Part shown: piece by piece, positions 50,007 through 57,752 of the stretch
Layout: each line of letters begins with the position of its first letter
Numbering within the stretch: position 1 is the first letter of the stretch
Assembly (NCBI GenBank): GCA_965202675.1
Contig: OZ241842.1
Coordinates: 682,001 to 746,000, forward strand
Length of the DNA: 64,000 nucleotides
Origin: CATQHD01 sp965202675
GTDB taxonomy: Bacteria; Actinomycetota; Acidimicrobiia; Spongiisociales; Spongiisociaceae
Direction of reading: 5' to 3'
Made by a program: the position numbers and the translations under genes
Notes under the pieces: generated by a model
What the model saw: only the letters and a program-made list of their open reading frames with translations
Database searches by the model: none
Told to the model about the DNA's origin: nothing

Positions 50007-50087
50007 CGCACCCGCCCTAGACGGCCGGATCGATGAGGCGGCGCTGGTATGAAATCGACACCAGCGGTAGGGTAACCGGCCGAGCCC

Positions 50088-50621
50088 CTAAACACCGCCG
50101 GAAGGCTCGGCCGCTTGGGGCGGCGCCTCTTCCATCAGCAGAACCGCCGCCCACGCCGCGACGCCTTCGCCCCGCCCCGTGAAGCCCATCCCGTCGGTGG
50201 TGGTCGCCTTCACGGACACCCGGTCGATATCTGTACCGAGCACCGCCGCCAGCCCGGCCCGCATCTCCTCCCGGTGAGGAGCTATGCGGATGTCCTGGGC
50301 TATGACCGTGAGGTCGAGGTTGCCGACGCTCATCCCGGCCGATCCGACCATCTCCACCACACGAGCGAGCATCTCCATGCTTGCGGCCCCTTCCCAGCGC
50401 TCGCTGCCGGGCGGGAACCAGACGCCCATATCCCCGAGGGACGCCGCTCCCAGCAACGCGTCGGCGGCGGAGTGGGCGGCCGCATCCCCGTCCGACCAGG
50501 CGGCCAATCCGCGTTCCTCGTCCACCACCACCCCGGCCAGCCTGAGCGGGGGAGAACCTCCGAAACGGTGGGCGTCGAAGCCGAAACCGATGCGGGGCGG
50601 GCCGCCCCCCGCGCCGTTCAC
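50088..50621 (-). CDS. ispF: 2-C-methyl-D-erythritol 2,4-cyclodiphosphate synthase
   Basis: A 177-residue enzyme of the MEP isoprenoid pathway. The IspF motifs are GFGFDAHRFG (metal-binding Asp and His), the family signature SDGDAAAHSAADALLGAASL followed by GDMGVWFP, and KATTTDGMGFTGRGEG at the C-terminus. The start overlaps the ispD stop by 4 bp, so the two enzymes are translationally coupled. Confidence 0.94.
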   Translation of the reverse strand: MNGAGGGPPRIGFGFDAHRFGGSPPLRLAGVVVDEERGLAAWSDGDAAAHSAADALLGAASLGDMGVWFPPGSERWEGAASMEMLARVVEMVGSAGMSVGNLDLTVIAQDIRIAPHREEMRAGLAAVLGTDIDRVSVKATTTDGMGFTGRGEGVAAWAAVLLMEEAPPQAAEPSGGV

Positions 50622-51310
50622 GGCTGCCCTGCCGTCCCGGCCCGGCGGAGACCGAGGAAAACTTCGGCCAGCGCCAGATCCTCGGGGTAGGTGATCTTCA
50701 TGGCCGCCCGGTCACCGGGTACGGTCCCCACCCGCCCCCCGATCCGCTCGACCATTGCGGCATCGTCCGGCGTCTGCCCCGGCGGGCCCTCCGCGTAGGC
50801 GGCGTGGGCGCGGCGGAGCGCCCCCGCCCGGAACACCTGAGGGGTCTGGGCCGCCACCACCTCCGTCTCCGTACGGGCAAGGGTTTCCAGGATCAAGCCG
50901 TCGGCTGCATTCCGGCGCTTCACGGCGTCCGGGATCGGGGCAACCGGTATCACGCCGTCGAGGCCTTCCATCCGCAATGTCTCGTACATACCGGCGATCA
51001 TGGCGGGCTGGGCGAGGGGGCGGGCGGCGTCGTGGACCGCCACGATCTCGGCTTCCTGATCCACCCTGGCCAGGCCGCGCGCTACCGAGATGCGCCGTTC
51101 CGGCCCCCCCTCCACGCCGCCCGGCACCGGACCCACCACCACCACCCGGCCGGCGCCGCTCCGGAGGAGGGAGTCCCTGGCCCATTCCCAAAGCGGACGC
51201 CCCGCCAGCTGCAGCTCGTGCTTGGGGCGGCCGAACCGCACCCCCCCGCCGGCGGCGACCACTATTCCCCAGATACGCCCCCCGGCGCCGCTGCTCACGC
51301 TTCCAAGCAT
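50618..51310 (-). CDS. ispD: 2-C-methyl-D-erythritol 4-phosphate cytidylyltransferase
   Basis: A 230-residue enzyme of the MEP pathway. The nucleotide-binding loop AAGGGVRFGRPKHELQLAG has the Gly-rich and Lys pattern of IspD. VHDAARPL, TQTPQVF-like AAQTPQVFRAGALRRA and TPDDAAMVE complete the set. It makes CDP-methylerythritol from MEP and CTP. It lies directly downstream of carD, a classic actinobacterial arrangement. Confidence 0.92.
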   Translation of the reverse strand: MLGSVSSGAGGRIWGIVVAAGGGVRFGRPKHELQLAGRPLWEWARDSLLRSGAGRVVVVGPVPGGVEGGPERRISVARGLARVDQEAEIVAVHDAARPLAQPAMIAGMYETLRMEGLDGVIPVAPIPDAVKRRNAADGLILETLARTETEVVAAQTPQVFRAGALRRAHAAYAEGPPGQTPDDAAMVERIGGRVGTVPGDRAAMKITYPEDLALAEVFLGLRRAGTAGQP

Positions 51311-51433
51311 CTCCTGCCTTCGTACACCATTCTTACCTATACGCCCCGACCTTCAGCGCCGATCCCGCAATAGACTGCTTCCCGAGCGATTGCGGCAGGC
51401 CCGAAGGCCGATGCTGCCCAAGAGCCGGCAACC

Positions 51434-52768
51434 TCAGGCGTCGACCAGCACTCCCATACGCTTCAGCATCTGGTGCAAGGCAGCCTCGAGTCGGGCGGCA
51501 GCGGCGTCGGTGTCCTCTTGGAATACGTAGGCCAGCTCGCTGGTGAGTGCGGAACGAGCCCTTGACGTCATCCGCTTCAGGGCCGGCGATATGCCCTTGG
51601 TGTGCTGAGCGTGGGTCAGGTCGCGGATCACCTGAGCCACCTGGTGGATGTCACCGGAGGTCATCTTCTCGTTGAGCACCTTGTACCAGCGGCTCCAGTT
51701 GCTGCCCGAATCCTGAGGGTCTTCGTTTTTGATCATCCACAGCACCTTGTTGGCGGCCGTCTTCGAAATAACCGACCTGATGCCGCTCTGGTCGATGGTG
51801 TCGACCGGCATCAGCACCTTGAGCTGCTCGATGGCGACCTTGAGCACGAAGTAGCTGCGCTTCTCACCGGCTACGTCCTGTTCGGTCACCTCATCGATCA
51901 CGGCGGCGCCGTGATGGGGGTGCACCACCTTGTCGCCCACCTTGAACATCGGCTTCTTGGGGGCTTTTTTCTTGGCGCCCTTCTTGGCGCCGGCCTTGGA
52001 TGCGCTCCGCGGCCGGGACTTGGCCGCCGCTGCCTTTTTGGACGCAGAAGAACCCCGCCCAGCCGCAGGCTTGGACGGAGCCGACCCGGAAATACCCTTC
52101 TTCCCGGCGTCCTTCTTCCCGGCGCCCTTCTTTCCCGAACCGGCCTTGGATGCGCTCCGCGGTCGGGACTTGGCCGCCGCTGCCTTTTTGGACGCAGAAG
52201 AACCCCGCCCAGCCGCAGGCTTGGACGGAGCCGACCCGGAAATACCTTTCTTCCCGGTGTCCTTCTTCCCGGTGTCCTTCTTCCCGGCGTCCTTCTTTCC
52301 CGAACCGGCCTTGGATGCGCTCCGCGGCCGGGACTTGGCCGCCGCTGCCTTTTTGGACGCAGAAGAACCCCGCCCAGCGGCAGGCTTGGACGGAGCCGAC
52401 CCGGGCGCGCCCGCCGGCTTGGACTTGGCAGGACCGGATCCGGCCGACCCGATATCCTTCTTCCCAGCCTTATCCTTCTTGCCGGCCTTCTTCTTTCCCG
52501 AACCGGACGGCTTTCCCATATCCTCCGCCGAAGAACCGGCCGCCCCGCCCCCCGCCGCCGAAGCATCCCGCCCGGTTGTTTCCGAGTCCTTCTCCGGTCC
52601 CGGAGCGGTACGCTGTTCCTGCGGGTCGCCGGCCGGCCCGGGTTCGGAACGGCCCGCCGACGGGGAGTCAGAAGGCGTTCCGGACATCCCGGGCGGCTGC
52701 GCAGCTCCGCCGGCCCGGGGAGAAGACTGCTTCGAGGCGCGGGCATCCGAAGATCTGGCGTCTGGCAT
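51434..52768 (-). CDS. carD: CarD-type transcription regulator with long histone-H1-like N-terminal repeat region
   Basis: 444 residues from ATG 52768; ordinary CarD is about 160. The C-terminal 165 residues are a complete CarD: the RNA-polymerase-interacting domain begins FKVGDKVVHPHHGAAVIDEV, and the DNA-binding helical domain has NWSRWYKVLNEKM and ELAYVFQEDTDAAAARLE. The N-terminal 110 residues are Ser/Gly/Pro-rich and disordered. Residues about 115-280 are Lys/Ala/Ser/Pro repeats in three copies (SASKKAAAAKSRPRSASKAG, GKKDAGKKDTGKK). CarD stabilises the open promoter complex at rRNA and many other genes; the basic tail could add sequence-independent DNA binding. Confidence 0.88.
   Translation of the reverse strand: MPDARSSDARASKQSSPRAGGAAQPPGMSGTPSDSPSAGRSEPGPAGDPQEQRTAPGPEKDSETTGRDASAAGGGAAGSSAEDMGKPSGSGKKKAGKKDKAGKKDIGSAGSGPAKSKPAGAPGSAPSKPAAGRGSSASKKAAAAKSRPRSASKAGSGKKDAGKKDTGKKDTGKKGISGSAPSKPAAGRGSSASKKAAAAKSRPRSASKAGSGKKGAGKKDAGKKGISGSAPSKPAAGRGSSASKKAAAAKSRPRSASKAGAKKGAKKKAPKKPMFKVGDKVVHPHHGAAVIDEVTEQDVAGEKRSYFVLKVAIEQLKVLMPVDTIDQSGIRSVISKTAANKVLWMIKNEDPQDSGSNWSRWYKVLNEKMTSGDIHQVAQVIRDLTHAQHTKGISPALKRMTSRARSALTSELAYVFQEDTDAAAARLEAALHQMLKRMGVLVDA
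51996..52420 (-). repeat. Three 150-165-bp direct repeats in the carD tail
   Basis: Units begin at about 51996, 52146 and 52311 (plus-strand mark TTGGATGCGCTCCGCGG) and share a nearly identical core of about 90 bp. They vary in the number of short GKKD/GKKG codon blocks. Expansion or contraction would keep the reading frame. Confidence 0.85.
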
Positions 52769-52851
52769 AAACCCGATTTTACACCAAACGGGATTTCTTC
52801 GCGTAGATACACCCTCCCCTTGCCCATCGCGCCGAGGCGGAGCGGGCGGCC

Positions 52852-53898
52852 CTACGGGTGCCGGCAGCGGCGGATGATCTGATCGAGGTAACGCCGCAGG
52901 GCGCCGGCGCGGGCTTCGCCCACACCCGACACCACGCCCAACTCTTCCACGGAAGCCATGAGCATCTTGTGGACGTCGCGAAAGTGCCCCACCAGGTTCT
53001 CGCGCACCGCATCGGGCAGGCCGGGGGCCTTGCTGATCATCCGGAATCCCATGGGCCGGACTTCGGCGTCGGCGGGCCGCTGCCCCAGGGCGCGGCACAC
53101 CCGGTCGGCGCGGCTGAGATCCGCCAGCCGCATCTCCTCCAGCTTCTGCAGCGCCCCGGCCGCCTGTTCCCTGTCCTCGTACAGGTAGTCCCGCACCACC
53201 AGCTCCCGCAGCTCGGTAACCCCGTCCACCAGATGGGCGTGCTGGAAGGCGGCCATGTGCCCCTCTTCTCCCAGGCCCACCGCCAGCCGCCCCACGCTGC
53301 GGCCGATGCGGAGCACCAGCTCGGTGCGCTGCAGCACCCTCATGGCGTCCCCCAGCGCAGCCTGCTCATTGACCTCCAGCCGGGTAAGGTCGTCCTCCGC
53401 CTCGGACACCTGGCGCCGGAAGCGCTCCAGGGTCTGGAGCTCCTGGTTGATCCGCACCAGCAACTCGGCCGGATCGCGCAGGGAGTGCTTGTGGTCCCGA
53501 TAGAACAGGGTGACCTGCCCGCGCTCCTCGCTGACGGCCAGCACCGGCCGCCCGGTCATACGGGCCATCCGTTCGGCGGTGCGGAATCGAGAGCCCGTCT
53601 CCTCGGTTTCTATCGCGGCGTCGGGGAGAAGATGGGCGTTGGCGCGCAGGATCCGGGCGCCGTCCTCGTCGAGGATGACGGCGCCGTCCATCTTTGCCAG
53701 CTCCGCAAGCCGGGCGGCGGTGAAATCGGCGCCGCTCAGTACGAAGCCTCCCGCGGTCACCCCCTCGATTTCAGGGCCGTACCCGATCACTACCAGCGCC
53801 CCGTTGCCCTGCTGTCCGATCCGCTCCAGCGCGGTGCGCAACGCGGTTCCGGGCGCAACGCGGGACAACACCTCGAGGAAAGCAGCGGGTTCGGTCAT
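52852..53898 (-). CDS. disA: DNA integrity scanning diadenylate cyclase DisA
   Basis: A 348-residue protein with the DAC domain at residues about 10-150 (MDGAVILDEDGARIL and GSRFRTAERMA), a helical linker, and a C-terminal helix-hairpin-helix segment (LGVVSGVGEARAGALRRYL) for branched DNA. It condenses two ATP to c-di-AMP. The usual GTRHR motif reads GSRFR, so the His of the RHR triplet is Phe. All else looks intact. The gene is upstream of carD in the same direction. Confidence 0.88.
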   Translation of the reverse strand: MTEPAAFLEVLSRVAPGTALRTALERIGQQGNGALVVIGYGPEIEGVTAGGFVLSGADFTAARLAELAKMDGAVILDEDGARILRANAHLLPDAAIETEETGSRFRTAERMARMTGRPVLAVSEERGQVTLFYRDHKHSLRDPAELLVRINQELQTLERFRRQVSEAEDDLTRLEVNEQAALGDAMRVLQRTELVLRIGRSVGRLAVGLGEEGHMAAFQHAHLVDGVTELRELVVRDYLYEDREQAAGALQKLEEMRLADLSRADRVCRALGQRPADAEVRPMGFRMISKAPGLPDAVRENLVGHFRDVHKMLMASVEELGVVSGVGEARAGALRRYLDQIIRRCRHP

Positions 53899-53932
53899 CT
53901 CCGCCCAGAGGCTACCGGATCGGGAACCGCCC

Positions 53933-54058
53933 TCACAGGCCTTCCCGGTTCCTGAACAGCCTCCACAACCCGACCCCGACCAAGGCCAGCAGGCCGACCC
54001 CTGCCAACACCGATCGAATCGTCCAAGGTTCCGCCGCCTGTATTGCTGCTGTTAACAT
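53933..54058 (-). CDS. Small single-pass membrane protein upstream of disA
   Basis: A 41-residue frame from ATG 54058 with one hydrophobic helix (SVLAGVGLLALVGVGLWRLF) and a basic C-terminus (RNREGL). It ends 34 bp before disA. Upstream, TTTACG and GATAAT spaced by 16 bases may form the promoter for both. No family is recognised and the ribosome-binding site is weak, so it is a candidate only. Confidence 0.4.
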   Translation of the reverse strand: MLTAAIQAAEPWTIRSVLAGVGLLALVGVGLWRLFRNREGL

Positions 54059-54137
54059 ACCGTTGTTGTACCCTTACGAACTATTATCCCGGTAAAAGGT
54101 TACCCGTAAATCAGGATTCGATCGGAAAGGGCCTCGA

Positions 54138-55046
54138 TTGAGCGACCGAGAATATCGCGATTCGCGGGGCGACCCGCTGGACGATATTGATTTCGAAGAG
54201 TTCGAGCTGACGGAACCCACCAGCTGGGACGACGCAGATCAGCGCCAACCGTACGAGTCCCAGGTCTACCTGCTGGCCTGTGCCTCCTGCGGCGTGGAGC
54301 AGAACTCCACCAACCGTCATTGCGAACAGTGCGGCGCCCGGTTGGGGCAGCGCCGGATTGCGGTGGCGTCCCCTCCGCTGCGTTCCGTGAACGCGGGGGG
54401 GCGGGCGCTGGGGGTGATCGTGGTGGTGATCGCCCTGGTGGTGGTGGCCGCCCTGGTCATCTCGGCCGTCCGGAACGGAGAAGACCCCGACAACGGAGCC
54501 CTCCCGGCGGCGACCGACTCCACTTCAACGCCCTCGACCTCGACCACCCTCCAAACTCTGGAGGAACACACACCGATCTCCATCACCTGCTCCAGCGAAT
54601 ACAACGCCACCCTCGGGTGCGAGAATCTGACCGACGGTCCCGAGAACTACTGGAACGACAGCAGCCTGCGGGGGGAAGACGCTTGGATCGTTGCCACCTT
54701 CGTCAACCCCATCGCCTTCGAGCGGGTGCTGATCCACAACGTCAGCAACGAGGAGAAGTTCCGCCGGAACTACCGGGTGCGGGCGGTGGCGGTCGAGGCC
54801 GACGACATCCCCGGAGTACCCTTCAGGGGGGACATCCCCAATACCAACGACCGGCCGCATTCCGTCCAGGTGCCGACCAACGCCACCACGGAGCTCACGA
54901 TCCGGATCGTGGCTACCTGGCCTTCCGAAGCCCTGGGCGGAGGGCAGGCGTTCGACGAGCTGGCCATTCAGGAGCTGGAGTTCTGGGGCCGCGAGGTGGG
55001 GACCGACCCCTCGGAAGGGAACGGAGGCCGCGGCTCCTCCGGTTGA
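54138..55046 (+). CDS. Zinc-ribbon, single-pass membrane protein with discoidin/NADase-type glycan-binding-like domain
   Basis: A 302-residue protein from TTG 54138. The acidic N-terminus is followed by a zinc ribbon (CASCGVEQNSTNRHCEQCG, residues about 48-67), one membrane helix (LGVIVVVIALVVVAALVISA) and a Ser/Thr linker. The extracellular C-terminal domain (TDGPENYWNDSSLRGEDAWI, FVNPIAFERVLIHNVS, FDELAIQELEFWG) has the jelly-roll pattern of discoidin/NADase-type glycan-binding domains. The ligand is unknown. The stop overlaps the P450 start (TGATG). Confidence 0.7.
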   Translation: MSDREYRDSRGDPLDDIDFEEFELTEPTSWDDADQRQPYESQVYLLACASCGVEQNSTNRHCEQCGARLGQRRIAVASPPLRSVNAGGRALGVIVVVIALVVVAALVISAVRNGEDPDNGALPAATDSTSTPSTSTTLQTLEEHTPISITCSSEYNATLGCENLTDGPENYWNDSSLRGEDAWIVATFVNPIAFERVLIHNVSNEEKFRRNYRVRAVAVEADDIPGVPFRGDIPNTNDRPHSVQVPTNATTELTIRIVATWPSEALGGGQAFDELAIQELEFWGREVGTDPSEGNGGRGSSG

Positions 55047-56266
55047 TGCCCAGCTTCTTCGACCCTTCCGACCCCGCTTTCATAGCCGACCCCTACCCGA
55101 CCCTCAACGCCCTGCGGGAGAGCGGGCCGATCCATTGGGATCCGGACTGGAACCTGTGGCTGATCACCCGTTACGAGGACGTGCGGGCCGTCCAGCTGGA
55201 CCGGCGCATGGGAAGGGTCCGGCGCGGACACGCCCGCCCGTCCCACTTCCGCCCCATCAAGGACCTGGGGTTGGAGGGGTGGGAACCCTATTACCGGCTG
55301 GAGCGGCACTCTCTGCTGTCGCTGGAGCCGCCGGAGCACACCCGCATCCGTTCCCTGGTGAACCGGGCTTTCACCCCCAAACGGGTAAGGAAGCTGAGGG
55401 AACCGATAACCGCCGTCGCCGACCGCCTGCTGGACGGGCTGCGGGATCGGGAGATGTTCGACCTGCTGGCGGACTACGCCCAGCCCTACTCGGTGCTGGT
55501 TATAGCAACCCTGCTGGGGGCGCCGGCCGAGGACGCCGATCTGCTGCTCGACTGGTCGCACGCCATCGTGAAGATGTACGAGCTCCACACCACCCTCCCC
55601 CAAGCGCAAGCCGCCGTCGAGGCCTCCCGTGAGTTCACCGAGTGGGCGGGGGAGCTGATCGACGCCCGGAGAGCCGATCCGCAGGACGACCTGATCACCG
55701 CCCTGTGCTTCGCAGAGACACAGGAAGGGAGGCTGAGGGACCCCGAGATTGTCTCCACCGTGATCCTCCTGCTCAACGCAGGCCACGAAGCCGCGGTGAA
55801 CACGATGGGGAACGGCGTCGTCGCCGCCATGCAGAACGGAGGCGCTTGGCGCCGCTTGGCCGAAGGCGGGGTGGCCGCGGCGACCGCCGTCGAGGAGATG
55901 CTGCGCTTCGATTCTCCCCTTCAGCTCTTCGAGCGGTACGCCCTCACCGAAGGAATCGAGATAGCGGGGACCCCCGTCCCGCCCGGCGGCAAGGCGGCCA
56001 TGCTGTTCGGATCGGCCAACCGCGACCCCCGCCGGTTCGAGGCGCCCGATGAGTTCCGCATCGACCGGGGCGATTCGGACCACATCACCTTCGGGGCGGG
56101 CGTGCACTTCTGTCTGGGGGCGCCGCTGGCGCGGCTGGAGCTGGAAATTGCCATCGATCGGCTGGCGGGGGCCTTCCCGAAAGCGAATCTGGCCGGCGAA
56201 CCGCAACGGGAGGACGGCTTCGTGATCCGGGGCTACCGGACGGTGGATCTGGCCGTAGCCGGATAG
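55046..56266 (+). CDS. Cytochrome P450
   Basis: 406 residues from ATG 55046, overlapping the preceding stop. The heme-binding loop FGAGVHFCLGAPLARLE carries the Cys ligand. The K-helix EEMLRFDSP gives ExxR, and the I-helix is LLNAGHEAAVN, where the usual acid-Thr pair is Glu-Ala. The C-helix region is LEPPEHTRIRSLVNRAFTP. It belongs to the soluble bacterial class I type (CYP107/CYP109-like), which needs a ferredoxin partner not found here. The substrate is unknown. Loss of the I-helix Thr suggests atypical oxygen activation or peroxide use. Confidence 0.9.
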   Translation: MPSFFDPSDPAFIADPYPTLNALRESGPIHWDPDWNLWLITRYEDVRAVQLDRRMGRVRRGHARPSHFRPIKDLGLEGWEPYYRLERHSLLSLEPPEHTRIRSLVNRAFTPKRVRKLREPITAVADRLLDGLRDREMFDLLADYAQPYSVLVIATLLGAPAEDADLLLDWSHAIVKMYELHTTLPQAQAAVEASREFTEWAGELIDARRADPQDDLITALCFAETQEGRLRDPEIVSTVILLLNAGHEAAVNTMGNGVVAAMQNGGAWRRLAEGGVAAATAVEEMLRFDSPLQLFERYALTEGIEIAGTPVPPGGKAAMLFGSANRDPRRFEAPDEFRIDRGDSDHITFGAGVHFCLGAPLARLELEIAIDRLAGAFPKANLAGEPQREDGFVIRGYRTVDLAVAG

Positions 56267-56349
56267 CTCCCCCAGACGGGCAGTTCCGAGGCCGCTGCGG
56301 TAAGCCGGCAACCCGCCTGGAATTATTTTCGCACTCTTGGATAAAGGTA

Positions 56350-56378
56350 TTGAATTTATCACAGGTTTGCGGTACTAT
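56350..56378 (+). promoter_or_regulatory. Sigma-70-like promoter, TTGAAT-N17-TACTAT
   Basis: TTGAAT (56350-56355) and TACTAT (56373-56378) with a 17-base spacer, as at 29.27 and 38.46 kb. It points toward R56 and, further on, the ribokinase gene. Confidence 0.6.
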
Positions 56379-56645
56379 GTGTGTGCTAATCACAAACACC
56401 GCCGCCGGATTCCGGAGCGTGCGGCGGTCATCATGGGAGCTTTGGCCGGGCCGGGCGCCGAAACCCGAACAGGGGTCCGCGCGTCCGGCGAAAGATCCGA
56501 TGCAGGCGGTGGTGGCGGGGGAGGGAACCCGGCGAAGCCGGGCCGGGGCGCGGGGATTTTCGCGGTCTCGACGGAGGGGCGGGTGTGAACACACCACACC
56601 CTCCCCTGAACAGGGGCAACCCTTCCCCGAATATCACAGCCGGCT
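56379..56645 (+). ncRNA. Candidate structured RNA or repeat, copy R56 (longest copy)
   Basis: About 265 nt following the promoter. Blocks in order: CACAAACACCGCCGCCGG; a hairpin with arms CCGCCGC/GCGGCGG (about 56398-56426); GTCATCATGGGA; CCCGAACAGGGG; a strong CCCGGC-GAA-GCCGGG hairpin (about 56529-56543); CGCGGGGATTTTCGCG (about 56550-56566); a GGGTGTG/CACACCC stem (about 56581-56601); CCCCTGAACAGGGG; and CCGAATATCACA. The rest of the gap to the ribokinase start at 56789 holds nothing else recognisable except a T-rich run near 56706-56712. No protein of normal composition is encoded. It may be an independent RNA or a long leader. Confidence 0.45.
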
Positions 56646-56788
56646 GGAGACGGCCCGAGGCGGGGGGTGCCTTGTCTGATAACCGCTGTCCGGATCAAAG
56701 CCTCTATTTTTGTGTTGTTCTACATCTATTCATCATACAAGAGGGGTATGACAGAAATCGACGCCCCCGCTCCGAACGGGGTGAACCG

Positions 56789-57730
56789 ATGCGTATCCTG
56801 GGCGGCGTGCCGTCGATAGCCGTGCTCGGTTCGTTCAACATGGATCTGGTTGTGACCGCCCGCCGGCTGCCAGAACGGGGGCAGACGGTTCTGGGCCGAT
56901 CCTTCCATCGGGGGCCGGGCGGCAAAGGATCCAACCAGGCTATCGCCGCCCGGCGCCTGGGAGCGAAGGTGAGCTTCATCGGGGCGGTGGGGAACGACGA
57001 GTTCGGGGCCGCCGCCCGCCGGTTGCTGGCCGACGAAGGAGTGGACACCGCCGGGCTGGCCGCGGTCGACCGGCCCACCGGCGCGGCCCTGATCGTGGTC
57101 GATGACCGGGGAGAGAACCAGATCGCGGTGGCCCCCGGCGCCAACCATTCCCTGACCCCCGCCATGGTGGAGAGCTGCGGCTCGGCCATAGCCGCCGCCG
57201 ATGTGCTGCTCGCCCAGCTCGAAACACCCTTGGACGCTTTCCTGTCGGCGGCCTCCATCGCCCGGCGCCGCGGCACAACCGTGATCCTCAACCCCGCCCC
57301 CGCCGCGCCGCTGCCGAACGAGGCCTGGGAAGTAATCGACTTTCTGACCCCCAACGAACACGAGATGGACGAGCTGCTGGGCGCCGGAACCGCCGAGCGC
57401 GGCCTCGACCACTGCCAGGAGCGCACGGCGGGCATGGAGATCATCGTTACCAGGGGTGCGCAGGGCGCGATGCGGTTGGGAGGCTGCCGAATCCGCAGCT
57501 ATCCGGCGGCCCCCGCCCGCGCCGTAGACACCACCGGGGCCGGCGACGCCTTCAACGCGGGGCTGGCGGTGGGGATGGCCGAGCAGGGCGTCGAGGCCGG
57601 GATCGGTCTGGGCCTGCGGGCGGGGGCGTTCGCCGTAACCAGGGCCGGGGCGCTGGACGGCCTCCCCTTCCGAGCCGATCTCGACAGGGCGTTCCCTCCG
57701 TCCGGCGGGCCGGCCGGCCAAACAGCTTGA
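56789..57730 (+). CDS. rbsK: Ribokinase (PfkB family)
   Basis: 313 residues from ATG 56789 (CGGGG upstream). PfkB motifs are GSFNMDLVVTARRLPERGQT, then GGKGSNQAIAARRLGA near the N-terminus and DTTGAGDAFNAG with the catalytic Asp at the C-terminus; FLTPNEHEMDELLG is the central block. The substrate-binding Asp and Lys pattern fits ribokinase. It phosphorylates ribose to ribose 5-phosphate. The nucleoside hydrolase gene follows after 22 bp, so ribose released from nucleosides is the likely source. Confidence 0.9.
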   Translation: MRILGGVPSIAVLGSFNMDLVVTARRLPERGQTVLGRSFHRGPGGKGSNQAIAARRLGAKVSFIGAVGNDEFGAAARRLLADEGVDTAGLAAVDRPTGAALIVVDDRGENQIAVAPGANHSLTPAMVESCGSAIAAADVLLAQLETPLDAFLSAASIARRRGTTVILNPAPAAPLPNEAWEVIDFLTPNEHEMDELLGAGTAERGLDHCQERTAGMEIIVTRGAQGAMRLGGCRIRSYPAAPARAVDTTGAGDAFNAGLAVGMAEQGVEAGIGLGLRAGAFAVTRAGALDGLPFRADLDRAFPPSGGPAGQTA

Positions 57731-57752
57731 CCGGGCTAGACTGACGGCGGCC

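Noticed and set aside
56337..56679. Short open frames inside the R56 element (and similar ones in R38) as a conserved peptide
   Set aside because: Similarity follows the DNA repeat in all frames, and the start would lie in or before the -10 box. No frame is preferentially conserved among the copies.
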